DNA of 64,000 nt, from assembly GCF_050467285.1 (NCBI RefSeq), contig NZ_JBCMUN010000004.1:1-64000 (forward strand), read 5' to 3'. Both the position numbers and the translations under genes were made by a program. Below are positions 1-7,860 of this stretch, in pieces. Within the stretch, counting starts at the first letter, position 1. Each line of letters starts with the position of its first letter. Source of the stretch: Paenibacillus_E oryzisoli_A (GTDB lineage: Bacteria > Bacillota > Bacilli > Paenibacillales > NBRC-103111). The notes under the pieces were generated by a model, which saw nothing but the letters and a program-made list of their open reading frames with translations, was not told the DNA's origin and did no database searches.

Positions 1-1032
1 GGGTTCGCCCTGCGCCTGCGGCTCCGCACTGCGCGCCGGAGCCGGCTCGGGCGCGGCCGCCCGCTGCGCGGTGGCGGCCTGCGATTCTGCCGCCGGCTTC
101 GCCATGGCGGCGGGGGCGTCCTCCTGCGGCGGCGACGCAGCCGCAGGCACAGCCTCGCCCACCGGCGAAGCCGCGGGCGTCAAAACCGCAGCGCCGCCCG
201 CAGGGGCGCTGCTGCCAGGCGGCGCCTGTGGCACAGGCGCCGCTTCAACCGAGCCCCGCGTGCGCAGCAGCGGGGCCAGACCATCCGCCGCCTCCTGCGC
301 AGCAGGAGGCGTCACAACCCCCTCAGCGGCGCCTCCATGACCGCGCGGCGCCACGCCCTCCACCGCTGCGGAAGCCGTCCGCAGCTCCTTGAGCACCGCG
401 ACCACCTGCTTCGCGGTCTCCGCGGCAGGATGGTCCGGCTGCGCCTCAATCAGCGCGTTGGCCTGCTGCTCAAGCTGGTCCAACACCTGCCCCGCCGGCG
501 GCCCGCTGATGACCTGCTTGAGCGCAGCAACCGTCGCCGGCGTGACCGGCAAATTTTTCTTCGCGGCCAGCACAGCCGCTTCCAGCCAAGCTTCTTTGGA
601 CTCGCCTTCCGGAACGGCCTGCATCACCTGCTCGAAAGCCCGGACATTCTCCTTCGTCACAGGCACTGATTCCTTTTGCATCGTCTGCACCATGTTTCGC
701 GTCGTCAGACTGTCTTTCACTTCAAAATCCTGCAGCAAATCCCCTAGCGAATCCTCAGAAATTTGCACGTTAGAGTTCATAAGCGGCTTCAATAAAATTT
801 GACCACCGTTTGATTCAGGCTGAACTTGCAGCATCGTGACATCGCCTTGTTTCAAAGGCGTCTCAAGCTTCGCCCGCACCTGGACGCCGCCGATATTCAG
901 CATCGCCTCCTGATCGCTCAGCAATTGGAGGACAACCCCTTTGACAATTTGCCCGACCTTGAGCTCCAAAGTTTTGGAATCCGCTGCCGTTAAATCGCCG
1001 ACCAAGCTGCGGATCAATCCACTGATATTCAT
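1..1032 (-). CDS. Ala/Pro-rich protein, FliK/YlqG-like position (partial, C-terminus outside window)
   Basis: The reading frame is open from the ATG at 1032 to the window edge (344 codons), so the C-terminus is missing. The start has a GAGGTG ribosome site 6 bases upstream. Residues 1-200 look like an ordinary folded region (MNISGLIRSLVGDLTAADSK at the start, then a beta-rich stretch with LKVGQIVKGVVLQL). From about residue 210 the protein becomes a low-complexity Ala/Pro/Gly linker in very GC-rich DNA. The gene follows rnhB on the same strand. In B. subtilis this place is held by ylqG, followed by the FlhB-domain gene ylqH, and hook-length-control (FliK-like) proteins have a comparable folded/linker/folded layout. 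That assignment rests on position and general architecture, not on a diagnostic motif. The function is unknown from what can be seen. Confidence 0.7.
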   Translation of the reverse strand, partial: MNISGLIRSLVGDLTAADSKTLELKVGQIVKGVVLQLLSDQEAMLNIGGVQVRAKLETPLKQGDVTMLQVQPESNGGQILLKPLMNSNVQISEDSLGDLLQDFEVKDSLTTRNMVQTMQKESVPVTKENVRAFEQVMQAVPEGESKEAWLEAAVLAAKKNLPVTPATVAALKQVISGPPAGQVLDQLEQQANALIEAQPDHPAAETAKQVVAVLKELRTASAAVEGVAPRGHGGAAEGVVTPPAAQEAADGLAPLLRTRGSVEAAPVPQAPPGSSAPAGGAAVLTPAASPVGEAVPAAASPPQEDAPAAMAKPAAESQAATAQRAAAPEPAPARSAEPQAQGEP

Positions 1033-1089
1033 ACTGCTCACCTCGACTTGTCCACTTATGTATGTTATCGGCAAGCGCCTCGCATTTCG

Positions 1090-1743
1090 TTATAACACTT
1101 CAAATATATCGAATTCGAGCTGTTCCCCGGCTTTCTCCGTTTGCTTCTCCGCTTCCGCCATAATATTGCGGATAAACAGCTTTCGGTGCAGCGGCGTCGG
1201 CCCATAGCGCAGCAGCATCTCCCTATGGTGTTTCGTGCCGTAGCCTTTATGTATAGCAATGCCGTATTCGGGATACATCTCGTCCCACGAAGCGCACATG
1301 CGATCCCTCGTCACCTTCGCGATAATGGAAGCAGCGGCAATCGATTGGCTTAACGCATCTCCATGCGTAATCGCTGTCTGCGGCAGCTCCAGATCGACCT
1401 TCTCCGCATCGACCAATAAATAGTCCGGCTTCAGCCCCATCTGTTCCACCGCTAGCTTCATTGCAAGGCGCGCCGCCTGCTTTATATTTAAGGTCTCGAT
1501 GCCTTCCACACTGACAACGCCGACACCGACCGCGAGTGCCTCCTCCATAATCTGCGCATACAAAGCTTCTCGCTTTTTCTCGGACAGCTTCTTGGAATCA
1601 TTCACGCCCTCCAACACATGCCCCTTCGGCAAAATCACAGCCGCAGCCACAACATCTCCGAACAAGCAGCCTCGGCCGACTTCGTCAATGCCTGCAACCA
1701 TGTGGAATCCTTGTGACCACACGCCTTTTTCATAGTCCAGCAC
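1090..1743 (-). CDS. rnhB: Ribonuclease HII
   Basis: Cytoplasmic endonuclease that cuts the RNA strand of RNA-DNA hybrids and single ribonucleotides embedded in DNA. The family signature GIDEVGRG is present, with the acidic metal ligands D20 and E21 and further aspartates at about D112 (LLVDAE) and D147 (VTRD). The reading frame can be extended upstream to a TTG at 1794 and an ATG at 1770, but neither has a ribosome site. The GTG at 1743 has AAGGGGAG 6 bases upstream and gives 217 residues starting MLDYEKGVW, so it is preferred. It lies downstream of rbgA, beyond a terminator, as in B. subtilis (ylqF-rnhB), and is followed by the truncated gene at the left edge. Confidence 0.95.
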   Translation of the reverse strand: MLDYEKGVWSQGFHMVAGIDEVGRGCLFGDVVAAAVILPKGHVLEGVNDSKKLSEKKREALYAQIMEEALAVGVGVVSVEGIETLNIKQAARLAMKLAVEQMGLKPDYLLVDAEKVDLELPQTAITHGDALSQSIAAASIIAKVTRDRMCASWDEMYPEYGIAIHKGYGTKHHREMLLRYGPTPLHRKLFIRNIMAEAEKQTEKAGEQLEFDIFEVL

Positions 1744-1903
1744 CGGTCTCTCCCCTTTCCGTTTCCCCATTATATAGGATGAGTGCCAAAGCAAGCCATA
1801 CCATTTTTATGTAATCAAAGATAAACGACTTCGCCGTACTTTCAAGGACGTGAGGTTTACTTATGGCATAGAACCACTTCGAGGATATACTTTGCTGATA
1901 TGC

Positions 1904-1940
1904 TAAAAAACAAAGAACCCAAAGCCTCAGCCTTGGGTCC
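1904..1940 (-). terminator. Rho-independent terminator after rbgA
   Basis: Read on the minus strand, ACCCAAGGC pairs with GCTTTGGGT (one G-U) around a short TGAG loop and is followed by TTCTTTGTTTTTT. It sits just past the rbgA stop and separates rbgA from rnhB. Confidence 0.8.
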
Positions 1941-1955
1941 TTCCCCTACATCTTA

Positions 1956-2816
1956 CTATGGCTTTTCCAGCGAAATCCGCCCCAGCTTGCCTGCGCGCAA
2001 ATCCCGAATAATGATCAACGAAGCTTTGTCGAGATCGACCCGACCACCGGAGACAATCGCGCCGCGTTTGCGTCCGATCGCTTCCATCACTTTGACCATC
2101 TCTTGCACATCTTCCATGTCCTCAGGAAGCTCGATCCCCCCGAAGCGTTCTTGTAAGCCCGCACTGTAATGCTCCACCATATAGGTGATCACGAAAAGCG
2201 CAATTTCATCCAAATGCAGCAGCTCTTCCTTGATCGCGCCGGTGGCCGCAAGCCGTTTGCCTACCATTTGATCCTCAAACTTCGGCCACAAAATCCCCGG
2301 CGTATCGAGCAGATCCATCTCCGTTCCCACTTTAATCCACTGCTGGCCTTTCGTCACACCCGGCTTGTCTCCGGTTGCGGCGATCTTTTTGCCTGCGAGC
2401 TGATTGATCAGCGTCGATTTGCCGACGTTCGGAATGCCGACGATCAAAGCGCGAACCGCGCGGGGATTGATGCCTTTGCGAAGCTGGCTCTCAATTTTGT
2501 GCGCCCACAGCTGTTTTACCCGCGGCAAAATCTCTTTCACGTTCGTGCCCGAAGCCGCATCAATCGGCAGCGCCGGATGGCCTTGATCCGCAAAGTAGTT
2601 CACCCACTCCGCCGTCACCTTCGGATCGGCCAAATCCGTTTTATTCAGCAGCACTAGCCTTGGCTTGCCGTGCAGAATCTCATCCACCATCGGGTTCCGA
2701 CTGGACAGCGGAATGCGGGCGTCCAAGAGCTCGATCACGACATCGATCAGCTTAAGCTTTTCCTCGATTTGTCGGCGAGCCTTGGTCATATGTCCCGGAA
2801 ACCATTGAATGGTCAT
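1956..2816 (-). CDS. rbgA: Ribosome biogenesis GTPase RbgA (YlqF)
   Basis: Circularly permuted GTPase needed for late assembly of the 50S subunit. The G motifs appear in permuted order: G4 NKTD at 58-61, then the Walker A-type G1 VGIPNVGKST at about 126-135, then G3 DTPG at 171-174. The N-terminus WFPGHMTKA is typical of the family and the length of 286 aa is normal. GAGGTGAATAACGA precedes the ATG. It follows lepB by 12 bases and both are downstream of rplS, an arrangement that groups large-subunit assembly with protein export. Confidence 0.97.
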   Translation of the reverse strand: MTIQWFPGHMTKARRQIEEKLKLIDVVIELLDARIPLSSRNPMVDEILHGKPRLVLLNKTDLADPKVTAEWVNYFADQGHPALPIDAASGTNVKEILPRVKQLWAHKIESQLRKGINPRAVRALIVGIPNVGKSTLINQLAGKKIAATGDKPGVTKGQQWIKVGTEMDLLDTPGILWPKFEDQMVGKRLAATGAIKEELLHLDEIALFVITYMVEHYSAGLQERFGGIELPEDMEDVQEMVKVMEAIGRKRGAIVSGGRVDLDKASLIIIRDLRAGKLGRISLEKP

Positions 2817-2828
2817 TCGTTATTCACC

Positions 2829-3443
2829 TCAAAAATGTATCCAACTAATTTTATTCAGCGGCCAGAAAATCACTTCGGCCCGGCCGACAATCTTCTTGAA
2901 CGGCACGAAGCCAACACTGCTTGTCCGGCTGTCTTTCGAATTCGGACGGTTGTCCCCCATCGCAAAAAGTTCCCCCTCTGGCACCTTCGTTTCCGGGAAA
3001 TCTTTCAGCGTATTGTAAGGATGTCCTTCCTTCACTGCCTGATCGATAGCGGCTTGAATATATGGCTGTGCCAACTCTTCGCCGTTAATGTACACCTTAT
3101 CTCCCGCTACCTTCACCGTCTCGCCAGGGAGTGCAATGACGCGTTTGATATAATCTTTGCCTTCCGGCGCATGGAAAACAATTACTTCTCCGCGCTTCGG
3201 ATCGCGCACATCATACAAAATTTTGTTGACGATCAGCCGCTCGCCGGTAAAGAAATTCGGATGCATGGAATCCCCGTCCACAATAAATGGCGAAAACAAC
3301 AACCAACGAATAATAATAACCAGCACACCTGCAATGATTAACGCTTTAATCCATTCCCACGTCTCGTTCTTGGCTGCCGCCGGTTTCGCTTCGCCCGCGG
3401 CTGCCGGCTGGTTCGTTTGCTGCAAATGCTCATTTTGTTCCAT
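2829..3443 (-). CDS. lepB: Type I signal peptidase
   Basis: Membrane-bound serine protease that removes signal peptides from Sec and Tat exported proteins on the outer face of the membrane. One membrane segment lies at about 33-50 after a 30-residue Ala/Gln-rich cytoplasmic tail. The catalytic dyad is S59 in GDSMHPNF and K100 in YIKRVIALPGE, and the C-terminal box MGDNRPNSKDSR is intact. The length of 204 aa matches the short Gram-positive SipS type. It is separated from rplS by a terminator at 3539-3571. A perfect -35 hexamer TTGACA lies in the gap on the minus strand but I see no convincing -10. It is followed closely by rbgA. Confidence 0.96.
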   Translation of the reverse strand: MEQNEHLQQTNQPAAAGEAKPAAAKNETWEWIKALIIAGVLVIIIRWLLFSPFIVDGDSMHPNFFTGERLIVNKILYDVRDPKRGEVIVFHAPEGKDYIKRVIALPGETVKVAGDKVYINGEELAQPYIQAAIDQAVKEGHPYNTLKDFPETKVPEGELFAMGDNRPNSKDSRTSSVGFVPFKKIVGRAEVIFWPLNKISWIHF

Positions 3444-3538
3444 TACGGACTGCCTCGCTTCCAGATAAGGTGATAGTTGCGTTCACATTACTGCTAGTAT
3501 GTACAACAAGGACCTTAGGCTTCCCTGTCAAAGACCCT

Positions 3539-3571
3539 AAAAATGAAAAGGAGACTTGCGAACAAGCCCCC
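3539..3571 (-). terminator. Rho-independent terminator after rplS
   Basis: On the minus strand GGGGGCTTG and CAAGTCTCC form a 9-bp stem closed by a UUCG tetraloop, followed by TTTTCATTTTT. It lies immediately after the rplS stop. Confidence 0.85.
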
Positions 3572-3579
3572 CATTTGTC

Positions 3580-3921
3580 TTATCGAATTTCTTTGATTCT
3601 AGCTGCTTTACCGCGAAGACCGCGCAGGTAATAAAGTTTCGCACGACGAACTTTACCACGGCGAGCCACTTCGATTTTCTCAAGTCTTGGAGAATGCAGT
3701 GGGAAAGTTCTTTCCACACCTACACCGTAAGAAATTTTACGAACGGTAAACGTTTCGCTAATTCCACCGCCGTGACGTTTGATAACAACGCCCTCGAACA
3801 ACTGGATACGCTCACGGGAACCCTCGATTACTTTTACGTGTACTTTCAGAGTGTCGCCTGGACGGAAACTTGGAATATCCGAACGAAGCTGCTCTTTAGT
3901 AATCTCTTGAATAAGATTCAT
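3580..3921 (-). CDS. rplS: 50S ribosomal protein L19
   Basis: Large-subunit ribosomal protein at the 30S-50S interface. The sequence MNLIQEITKEQLRSDIPSF, the internal FEGVVIKRHGGG and the basic C-terminal half are characteristic, and the 113-aa length is normal. The reading frame continues upstream to 3969, but the start at 3921 has AGGAGGGAGTCAACT in front and matches the family start. It has its own promoter (4041-4069) just after trmD, a roughly 110-base leader with a strong 5' hairpin, and a terminator immediately downstream. It is therefore transcribed independently of the trmD operon at least in part. Confidence 0.97.
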   Translation of the reverse strand: MNLIQEITKEQLRSDIPSFRPGDTLKVHVKVIEGSRERIQLFEGVVIKRHGGGISETFTVRKISYGVGVERTFPLHSPRLEKIEVARRGKVRRAKLYYLRGLRGKAARIKEIR

Positions 3922-4014
3922 AGTTGACTCCCTCCTTCCACACAGGTGTTCATTCCGCCAATTCATCATGTATAGTCATAGTTGCGATGCGTAGAGGACC
4001 ACCGGACTCAAACA

Positions 4015-4032
4015 TTGTGGAAAAATCCACAA
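4015..4032 (-). promoter_or_regulatory. 5' hairpin in the rplS leader
   Basis: TTGTGGA and TCCACAA form a perfect 7-bp stem with a 4-base loop. It lies at the very start of the transcript predicted from the promoter at 4041-4069. It lacks a U tract, so it is not an obvious terminator. It could stabilise the 5' end or belong to an L19-type autoregulatory leader, but I could not confirm a match to the known L19 leader structure. Confidence 0.45.
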
Positions 4033-4040
4033 CAAAATAT

Positions 4041-4069
4041 ATAATATCATAGGCGAATCATAATAGCAA
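4041..4069 (-). promoter_or_regulatory. Sigma-A-type promoter of rplS
   Basis: The -35 element TTGCTA and the -10 element TATTAT are separated by exactly 17 bases on the minus strand. The site lies between the trmD stop and rplS. Confidence 0.75.
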
Positions 4070-4089
4070 TAGAAAATCTTTGAATAGAT

Positions 4090-4863
4090 TTATTCCGCTT
4101 GCTCAGCCTTGGCTGCTTTCTCTTTTTCCCATTCTGCAAGCCACGCCTTCTCCTGCTTTGAAAACTCCCTGCCAGCAAGCAAGTCCGGCCTGCGCTCCAA
4201 GGTGCGGATCAGCGACTCCCGAGCCCGCCACTTTCGCACATTCTCATGATGGCCGGAAAGCAGCATGTCAGGCACTTCCCAGTCCCTGAACTTCGCTGGA
4301 CGCGTATAATGCGGATATTCCAGCAGTCCCGTCGAAAAGGAATCCGTCACCGCCGACATTTCGTTGCCGAGCACGCCCGGCAGCAGCCGGACGACGCTGT
4401 CGATAACCACCATGGCAGGCAGTTCTCCGCCAGTAAGCACGTAATCCCCAACGGATAGCTCGTCCGTCACCAGATACTGCCGTATGCGCTCGTCGTAGCC
4501 CTCGTAGTGACCGCAAATAAATACGAGATGCTGCTCAGACGACAGCTCCTCCGCCTTTTTCTGCGTAAACGTTTCACCTTGCGGACATAAGAGAATTACA
4601 CGCGGCTTGATAGGCGCACCTTCGGCATCCGCTACAAACGGCAAATCTTCGACCGCACCAAAAATCGGCTCCGGCTTCAGCACCATGCCACCCCCGCCGC
4701 CATATGGGTAATCGTCAACCGTATTGTGTTTATTGTTCGCGTAATTGCGAAAATTCACCGTGTTCAGTTCAACAATGCCTTTATCGCGCGCTTTCCCCAA
4801 AATGCTGGACGAGAATACACCATCAAACATTTCGGGAAACAGCGTCAATACATCGATTTTCAT
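4090..4863 (-). CDS. trmD: tRNA (guanine37-N1)-methyltransferase
   Basis: SpoU-class (SPOUT) methyltransferase that methylates G37 next to the anticodon and prevents frameshifting. The start MKIDVLTLFPEMFDGVFSSS, the glycine-rich DDYPYGGGGGMVLKPEP and the knot region SVGDYVLTGGELPA are diagnostic. The length of 257 aa is slightly above the usual ~245 because of a Lys/Glu/Ala-rich tail. Its ATG overlaps the rimM stop by 4 bases, so the two are translationally coupled. The rimM-trmD-rplS order is widely conserved. Confidence 0.97.
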   Translation of the reverse strand: MKIDVLTLFPEMFDGVFSSSILGKARDKGIVELNTVNFRNYANNKHNTVDDYPYGGGGGMVLKPEPIFGAVEDLPFVADAEGAPIKPRVILLCPQGETFTQKKAEELSSEQHLVFICGHYEGYDERIRQYLVTDELSVGDYVLTGGELPAMVVIDSVVRLLPGVLGNEMSAVTDSFSTGLLEYPHYTRPAKFRDWEVPDMLLSGHHENVRKWRARESLIRTLERRPDLLAGREFSKQEKAWLAEWEKEKAAKAEQAE

Positions 4864-5375
4864 TCCATTAATCCTTCCATCAGATGAATCCGAATCGTCT
4901 TATTCGGCACATCCACGTCGAGCACCACATCATCAATGACCGGAAGCAACAGTTCTTTGCCTTTCCCTAAGGACACCACCCACACATCGTTTGCGCCAGG
5001 CGTCAAGATCTCTGAAATTTCCCCAAGCTCACGGCCTTCTTCGGTCACTACTTTGCAGCCGATGATTTCGTGGTAATAATATTCGCCTTCTTCAAGCGGC
5101 TGCTGATGCTTGCCCTCGATTTTGAGCAGAGCGCCTTTAAACTTCTCCACATCGTTGATGTTGGAAAACTGTTCAAACTGCACGATAAACACATTTTTAT
5201 GTAAGCGGGACGTTTTCACCGTCACCGGCGTTTGCACATTTTTCGCATCGACAATAATCAATTCGCTGCCTTTATCAAATCGCTCCGGAAAATCCGTCTC
5301 CGGCACGACCTTCAGTTCGCCGCGGATGCCGTGGCTGTTTACGATTTTGCCTACCGTTTTAAGTGATTCCGTCAT
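4860..5375 (-). CDS. rimM: 16S rRNA processing protein RimM
   Basis: Assembly factor that binds S19 and helps mature the 30S head. The start (TVGKIVNSHGIRGELKV) is typical, and a PRC-barrel domain covers roughly residues 100-170 (EIIGCKVVTEEGRELGEISE, then NDVWVV). The length is 171 aa. It overlaps trmD by 4 bases. A terminator lies between it and the upstream khpA, so this gene pair may have its own weak promoter. A TATAGT box close to the start is the only candidate seen. Confidence 0.96.
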   Translation of the reverse strand: MTESLKTVGKIVNSHGIRGELKVVPETDFPERFDKGSELIIVDAKNVQTPVTVKTSRLHKNVFIVQFEQFSNINDVEKFKGALLKIEGKHQQPLEEGEYYYHEIIGCKVVTEEGRELGEISEILTPGANDVWVVSLGKGKELLLPVIDDVVLDVDVPNKTIRIHLMEGLME

Positions 5376-5418
5376 GACCCCTGCCCAACCTCCACTATAA
5401 ATTCCTTGCGACCATATA

Positions 5419-5447
5419 AGAAAAAGGCTAGGAGCGAGATCCTAACC
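5419..5447 (-). terminator. Terminator between khpA and rimM
   Basis: On the minus strand GGTTAGGA pairs with TCCTAGCC (one G-U) around a 6-base loop, followed by TTTTTCTTAT. It probably attenuates rather than fully ends the ffh-rpsP-khpA transcript. Confidence 0.7.
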
Positions 5448-5454
5448 TTACTTC

Positions 5455-5685
5455 TTATGACACAATCTCAACGGAAACCCGTTTCGTTTCTTTCACTGCT
5501 GCTGACGTGACCACAGTGCGGAGCGACTTCGCAATCTTCCCTTGCTTGCCGATGACTTTCCCGACATCGTCGGGATGAACCGAAAGCCGGTATTCGATCT
5601 TGTCGTCCTTCTCCACGGCCGTGACACGTACTTCTTCCGGATGATCAACAAGAGCCTTAGCAATTACGGTGATAAGATCCTTCAT
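5455..5685 (-). CDS. khpA: KH-domain RNA-binding protein KhpA (YlqC)
   Basis: Small RNA-binding protein of 76 aa consisting of a single type II KH domain. The GxxG loop is seen in GKVIGKQGKIAKS at about residues 45-57. In Gram-positives KhpA acts with KhpB/EloR in cell-elongation control and RNA binding. It lies between rpsP and rimM as in B. subtilis. GGAGGGTGGTTTC precedes the ATG. Confidence 0.95.
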   Translation of the reverse strand: MKDLITVIAKALVDHPEEVRVTAVEKDDKIEYRLSVHPDDVGKVIGKQGKIAKSLRTVVTSAAVKETKRVSVEIVS

Positions 5686-5711
5686 GAAACCACCCTCCGA
5701 AAGATAACAGA

Positions 5712-5984
5712 TTACTTCTGCAATTTCAGCTCGTGAAATTTAGTCATCAAACCTGCTTTGGAGAACAGGCTGCGAACTGTATCGGACGGTTGAGCGCCAG
5801 TTTGAAGCCATTTCAGCGCTTTCTCCTCATCAAGAACTACAGCTGCTGGTTGAGCAATTGGGTTATAAGTTCCGATTTCTTCGATAAAACGACCGTCACG
5901 CGGGGAACGGGAATCCGAAACCACCACACGGTAGAAAGGCGCTTTGTGAGCACCAACACGTTTAAGACGAATACGTACTGCCAT
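5712..5984 (-). CDS. rpsP: 30S ribosomal protein S16
   Basis: Small-subunit ribosomal protein of 90 aa. MAVRIRLKRVGAHKAPFYR and the following SRSPRDGRFIEEIGTYNP are near-universal S16 signatures. The frame extends four codons further upstream, but the start at 5984 is preceded by AGGAGGTGAATTTTACA and fits the family. It lies between ffh and khpA. A small hairpin (AAAGTCG/CGACTTT, about 6011-6029) falls in the ffh-rpsP gap. Confidence 0.98.
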   Translation of the reverse strand: MAVRIRLKRVGAHKAPFYRVVVSDSRSPRDGRFIEEIGTYNPIAQPAAVVLDEEKALKWLQTGAQPSDTVRSLFSKAGLMTKFHELKLQK

Positions 5985-6033
5985 TGTAAAATTCACCTCC
6001 TACATAGAATTCAAAGTCGTCTTTCGACTTTTA

Positions 6034-7398
6034 TTAAAAAGGAAATTTAAAGCCTTTCCCTTTGCCAAGCTTTTTCAAGTTTTTGGCGCCTTTCGGCCCC
6101 ATCATGCCGGAGAACTGCTTCATCATTTTGCGCATATCTTCGAATTGCTTGATGAACCGGTTCACTTCCTGTACGGAGTTGCCGCTGCCGAGGGCGATCC
6201 GTTTGCGGCGGGAAGGATTGAGCAGCTCAGGCTTGCGTTTCTCGTCCGTCGTCATCGATTTCACAATCGCTTCGACGCGTGCCATCTGCTTATCGTCAAC
6301 CTTCATGTCCTTCATGCCTTTGATCTTGTTGGCACCCGGGAGCATTTCCAGAATCTGATCCAACGGCCCCATCTTCTTCACTTGCTCCATCTGGTCAAGG
6401 AAGTCTTCAAAGGTAAATTCGGCGGTCCGCATTTTGCGTTCCATCTCTTTCGCCTTCTCCATGTCGATGCCAGCCTGCGCCTTCTCAATCAACGTCAGCA
6501 TGTCGCCCATGCCGAGAATCCGCGATGCCATCCGATCCGGGAAAAACGGCTCCAGTGCATCCATCTTCTCGCCGCTTGCCACGAACTTAATCGGGCATCC
6601 GGTGACCGCTTTAACAGACAGTGCGGCGCCGCCGCGCGTATCGTTGTCGAGCTTGGTCAGCACGACACCGGTCAGCTCCAACTGCTGATGAAAGCTTTCC
6701 GCAACATTGACCGCGTCTTGCCCAGTCATCGCGTCCACAACGAATAAGATTTCATCCGGATTCGTCGCTGCTCGCACGTTTTTGAGCTCGTCCATTAAGG
6801 GCTCGTCGATGTGCAGGCGTCCCGCGGTATCGATAATCACATAATCGTGGCCGTTCGCTTTTGCGTGCTCAATGCCTGCTTTCGCAATCTCAACAGGGTT
6901 CACCTGATCGCCGAGTGAGAACACCGGCACTTTCAACTGCTCGCCGAGCACCTGAAGTTGCTTGATCGCTGCCGGGCGGTAGATATCACACGCCACCATC
7001 AGCGGACGGTGATTTTGCTTCTGCAGCATTTTCGCCAGTTTGCCTGACGTTGTCGTCTTACCGGCCCCTTGCAAACCCGCCATCATAATGACTGTCGGCG
7101 GACGGTTGGAGCGCGCCAGCTTGCTTTGGGAGCCGCCCATCAGTGCGGTAAGCTCCTTGTTCACAATATCGATGACGACCATGCCCGGTGTGAAAGACTT
7201 CATCACTTCTTGCCCGATCGCCTGTTCTTTCACTTTCGCAATAAAGTCTTTCACTACTTTAAAGTTAACGTCCGCTTCAAGCAGTGCCAGCCTTACTTCG
7301 CGAAGCGCTTCGCCTACATCCTCTTCCGTCAGCTTCCCTTTGCTTCGCAGTTTACCGAAAACATTCTGAAGCCGGTTCGCTAATCCTTCAAATGCCAT
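6034..7398 (-). CDS. ffh: Signal recognition particle GTPase Ffh
   Basis: Protein subunit of SRP. It binds signal sequences on nascent chains and docks with FtsY at the membrane. The order is N domain (MAFEGLANRLQNVFGKLRSK), G domain with GLQGAGKTTT and the DTAGR box, then a Met-rich M domain ending FSGMMGPKGAKNLKKLGKGK that binds 6S/4.5S RNA and the signal peptide. It has 454 aa from the ATG at 7398, which has AGGAGGTGAAGCGC in front. It follows ylxM by 30 bases, with ftsY just upstream, so the two SRP GTPases and their regulator are co-encoded. Confidence 0.98.
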   Translation of the reverse strand: MAFEGLANRLQNVFGKLRSKGKLTEEDVGEALREVRLALLEADVNFKVVKDFIAKVKEQAIGQEVMKSFTPGMVVIDIVNKELTALMGGSQSKLARSNRPPTVIMMAGLQGAGKTTTSGKLAKMLQKQNHRPLMVACDIYRPAAIKQLQVLGEQLKVPVFSLGDQVNPVEIAKAGIEHAKANGHDYVIIDTAGRLHIDEPLMDELKNVRAATNPDEILFVVDAMTGQDAVNVAESFHQQLELTGVVLTKLDNDTRGGAALSVKAVTGCPIKFVASGEKMDALEPFFPDRMASRILGMGDMLTLIEKAQAGIDMEKAKEMERKMRTAEFTFEDFLDQMEQVKKMGPLDQILEMLPGANKIKGMKDMKVDDKQMARVEAIVKSMTTDEKRKPELLNPSRRKRIALGSGNSVQEVNRFIKQFEDMRKMMKQFSGMMGPKGAKNLKKLGKGKGFKFPF

Positions 7399-7428
7399 GC
7401 GCTTCACCTCCTGACCATGAGTACGGAT

Positions 7429-7779
7429 TTAACCGATGCCAACAATTGTATCAAAAAGCTCCGCCGCTTTCCTCTGCAGCCCGGGCTCACAGTCGCCGAG
7501 CACCTCGGTCAGCGTCTCGCGAAGCTTCATTCGCTGTTCATGCTTATGTAGCAGCTGCAGCTTCCGCTCATAGTCCAGCAGCGTCGTCTCAGCGCGTTTA
7601 ATATGCTCGTAAACCGCCTGGCGAGAGATCGCAAAATTCTCTGCAATTTCGCCAAGGGAGTAATCATCATGAAAATACAGTTGTAGAAACGTGCGCTGTT
7701 TCTCGGTCAAGAGCGGTTCGTAAAAATCAAACAGCAGGTTGACGCGATTCGTTTTCTCAAGCATTTGATCGATCGTCAT
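7429..7779 (-). CDS. ylxM: YlxM, helix-turn-helix SRP-associated protein (UPF0122)
   Basis: Small protein of 116 aa with a sigma-factor-region-4-like helix-turn-helix (YSLGEIAENFAISRQAVYEH at about residues 40-60). In streptococci the homologue associates with SRP and modulates the Ffh and FtsY GTPases. The frame is open to 7857, but GGAGGTGGATC precedes the ATG at 7779 and the protein then begins MTIDQMLEKTNRVN, as the family does. It is encoded between ftsY and ffh as in Bacillus. Confidence 0.95.
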   Translation of the reverse strand: MTIDQMLEKTNRVNLLFDFYEPLLTEKQRTFLQLYFHDDYSLGEIAENFAISRQAVYEHIKRAETTLLDYERKLQLLHKHEQRMKLRETLTEVLGDCEPGLQRKAAELFDTIVGIG

Positions 7780-7860
7780 GATCCACCTCCGTAAAGGTTG
7801 CACACTTGACACCAGCACAACAGAACCTATCATACTGAATTCCAGAATGAATGTCAAGCA

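Noticed and set aside
71..802. Plus-strand open frames of 89-137 codons opposite the left-edge gene
   Set aside because: They arise from the GC-rich Ala/Pro codons of the minus-strand gene, lack ribosome sites and have no recognisable motif.
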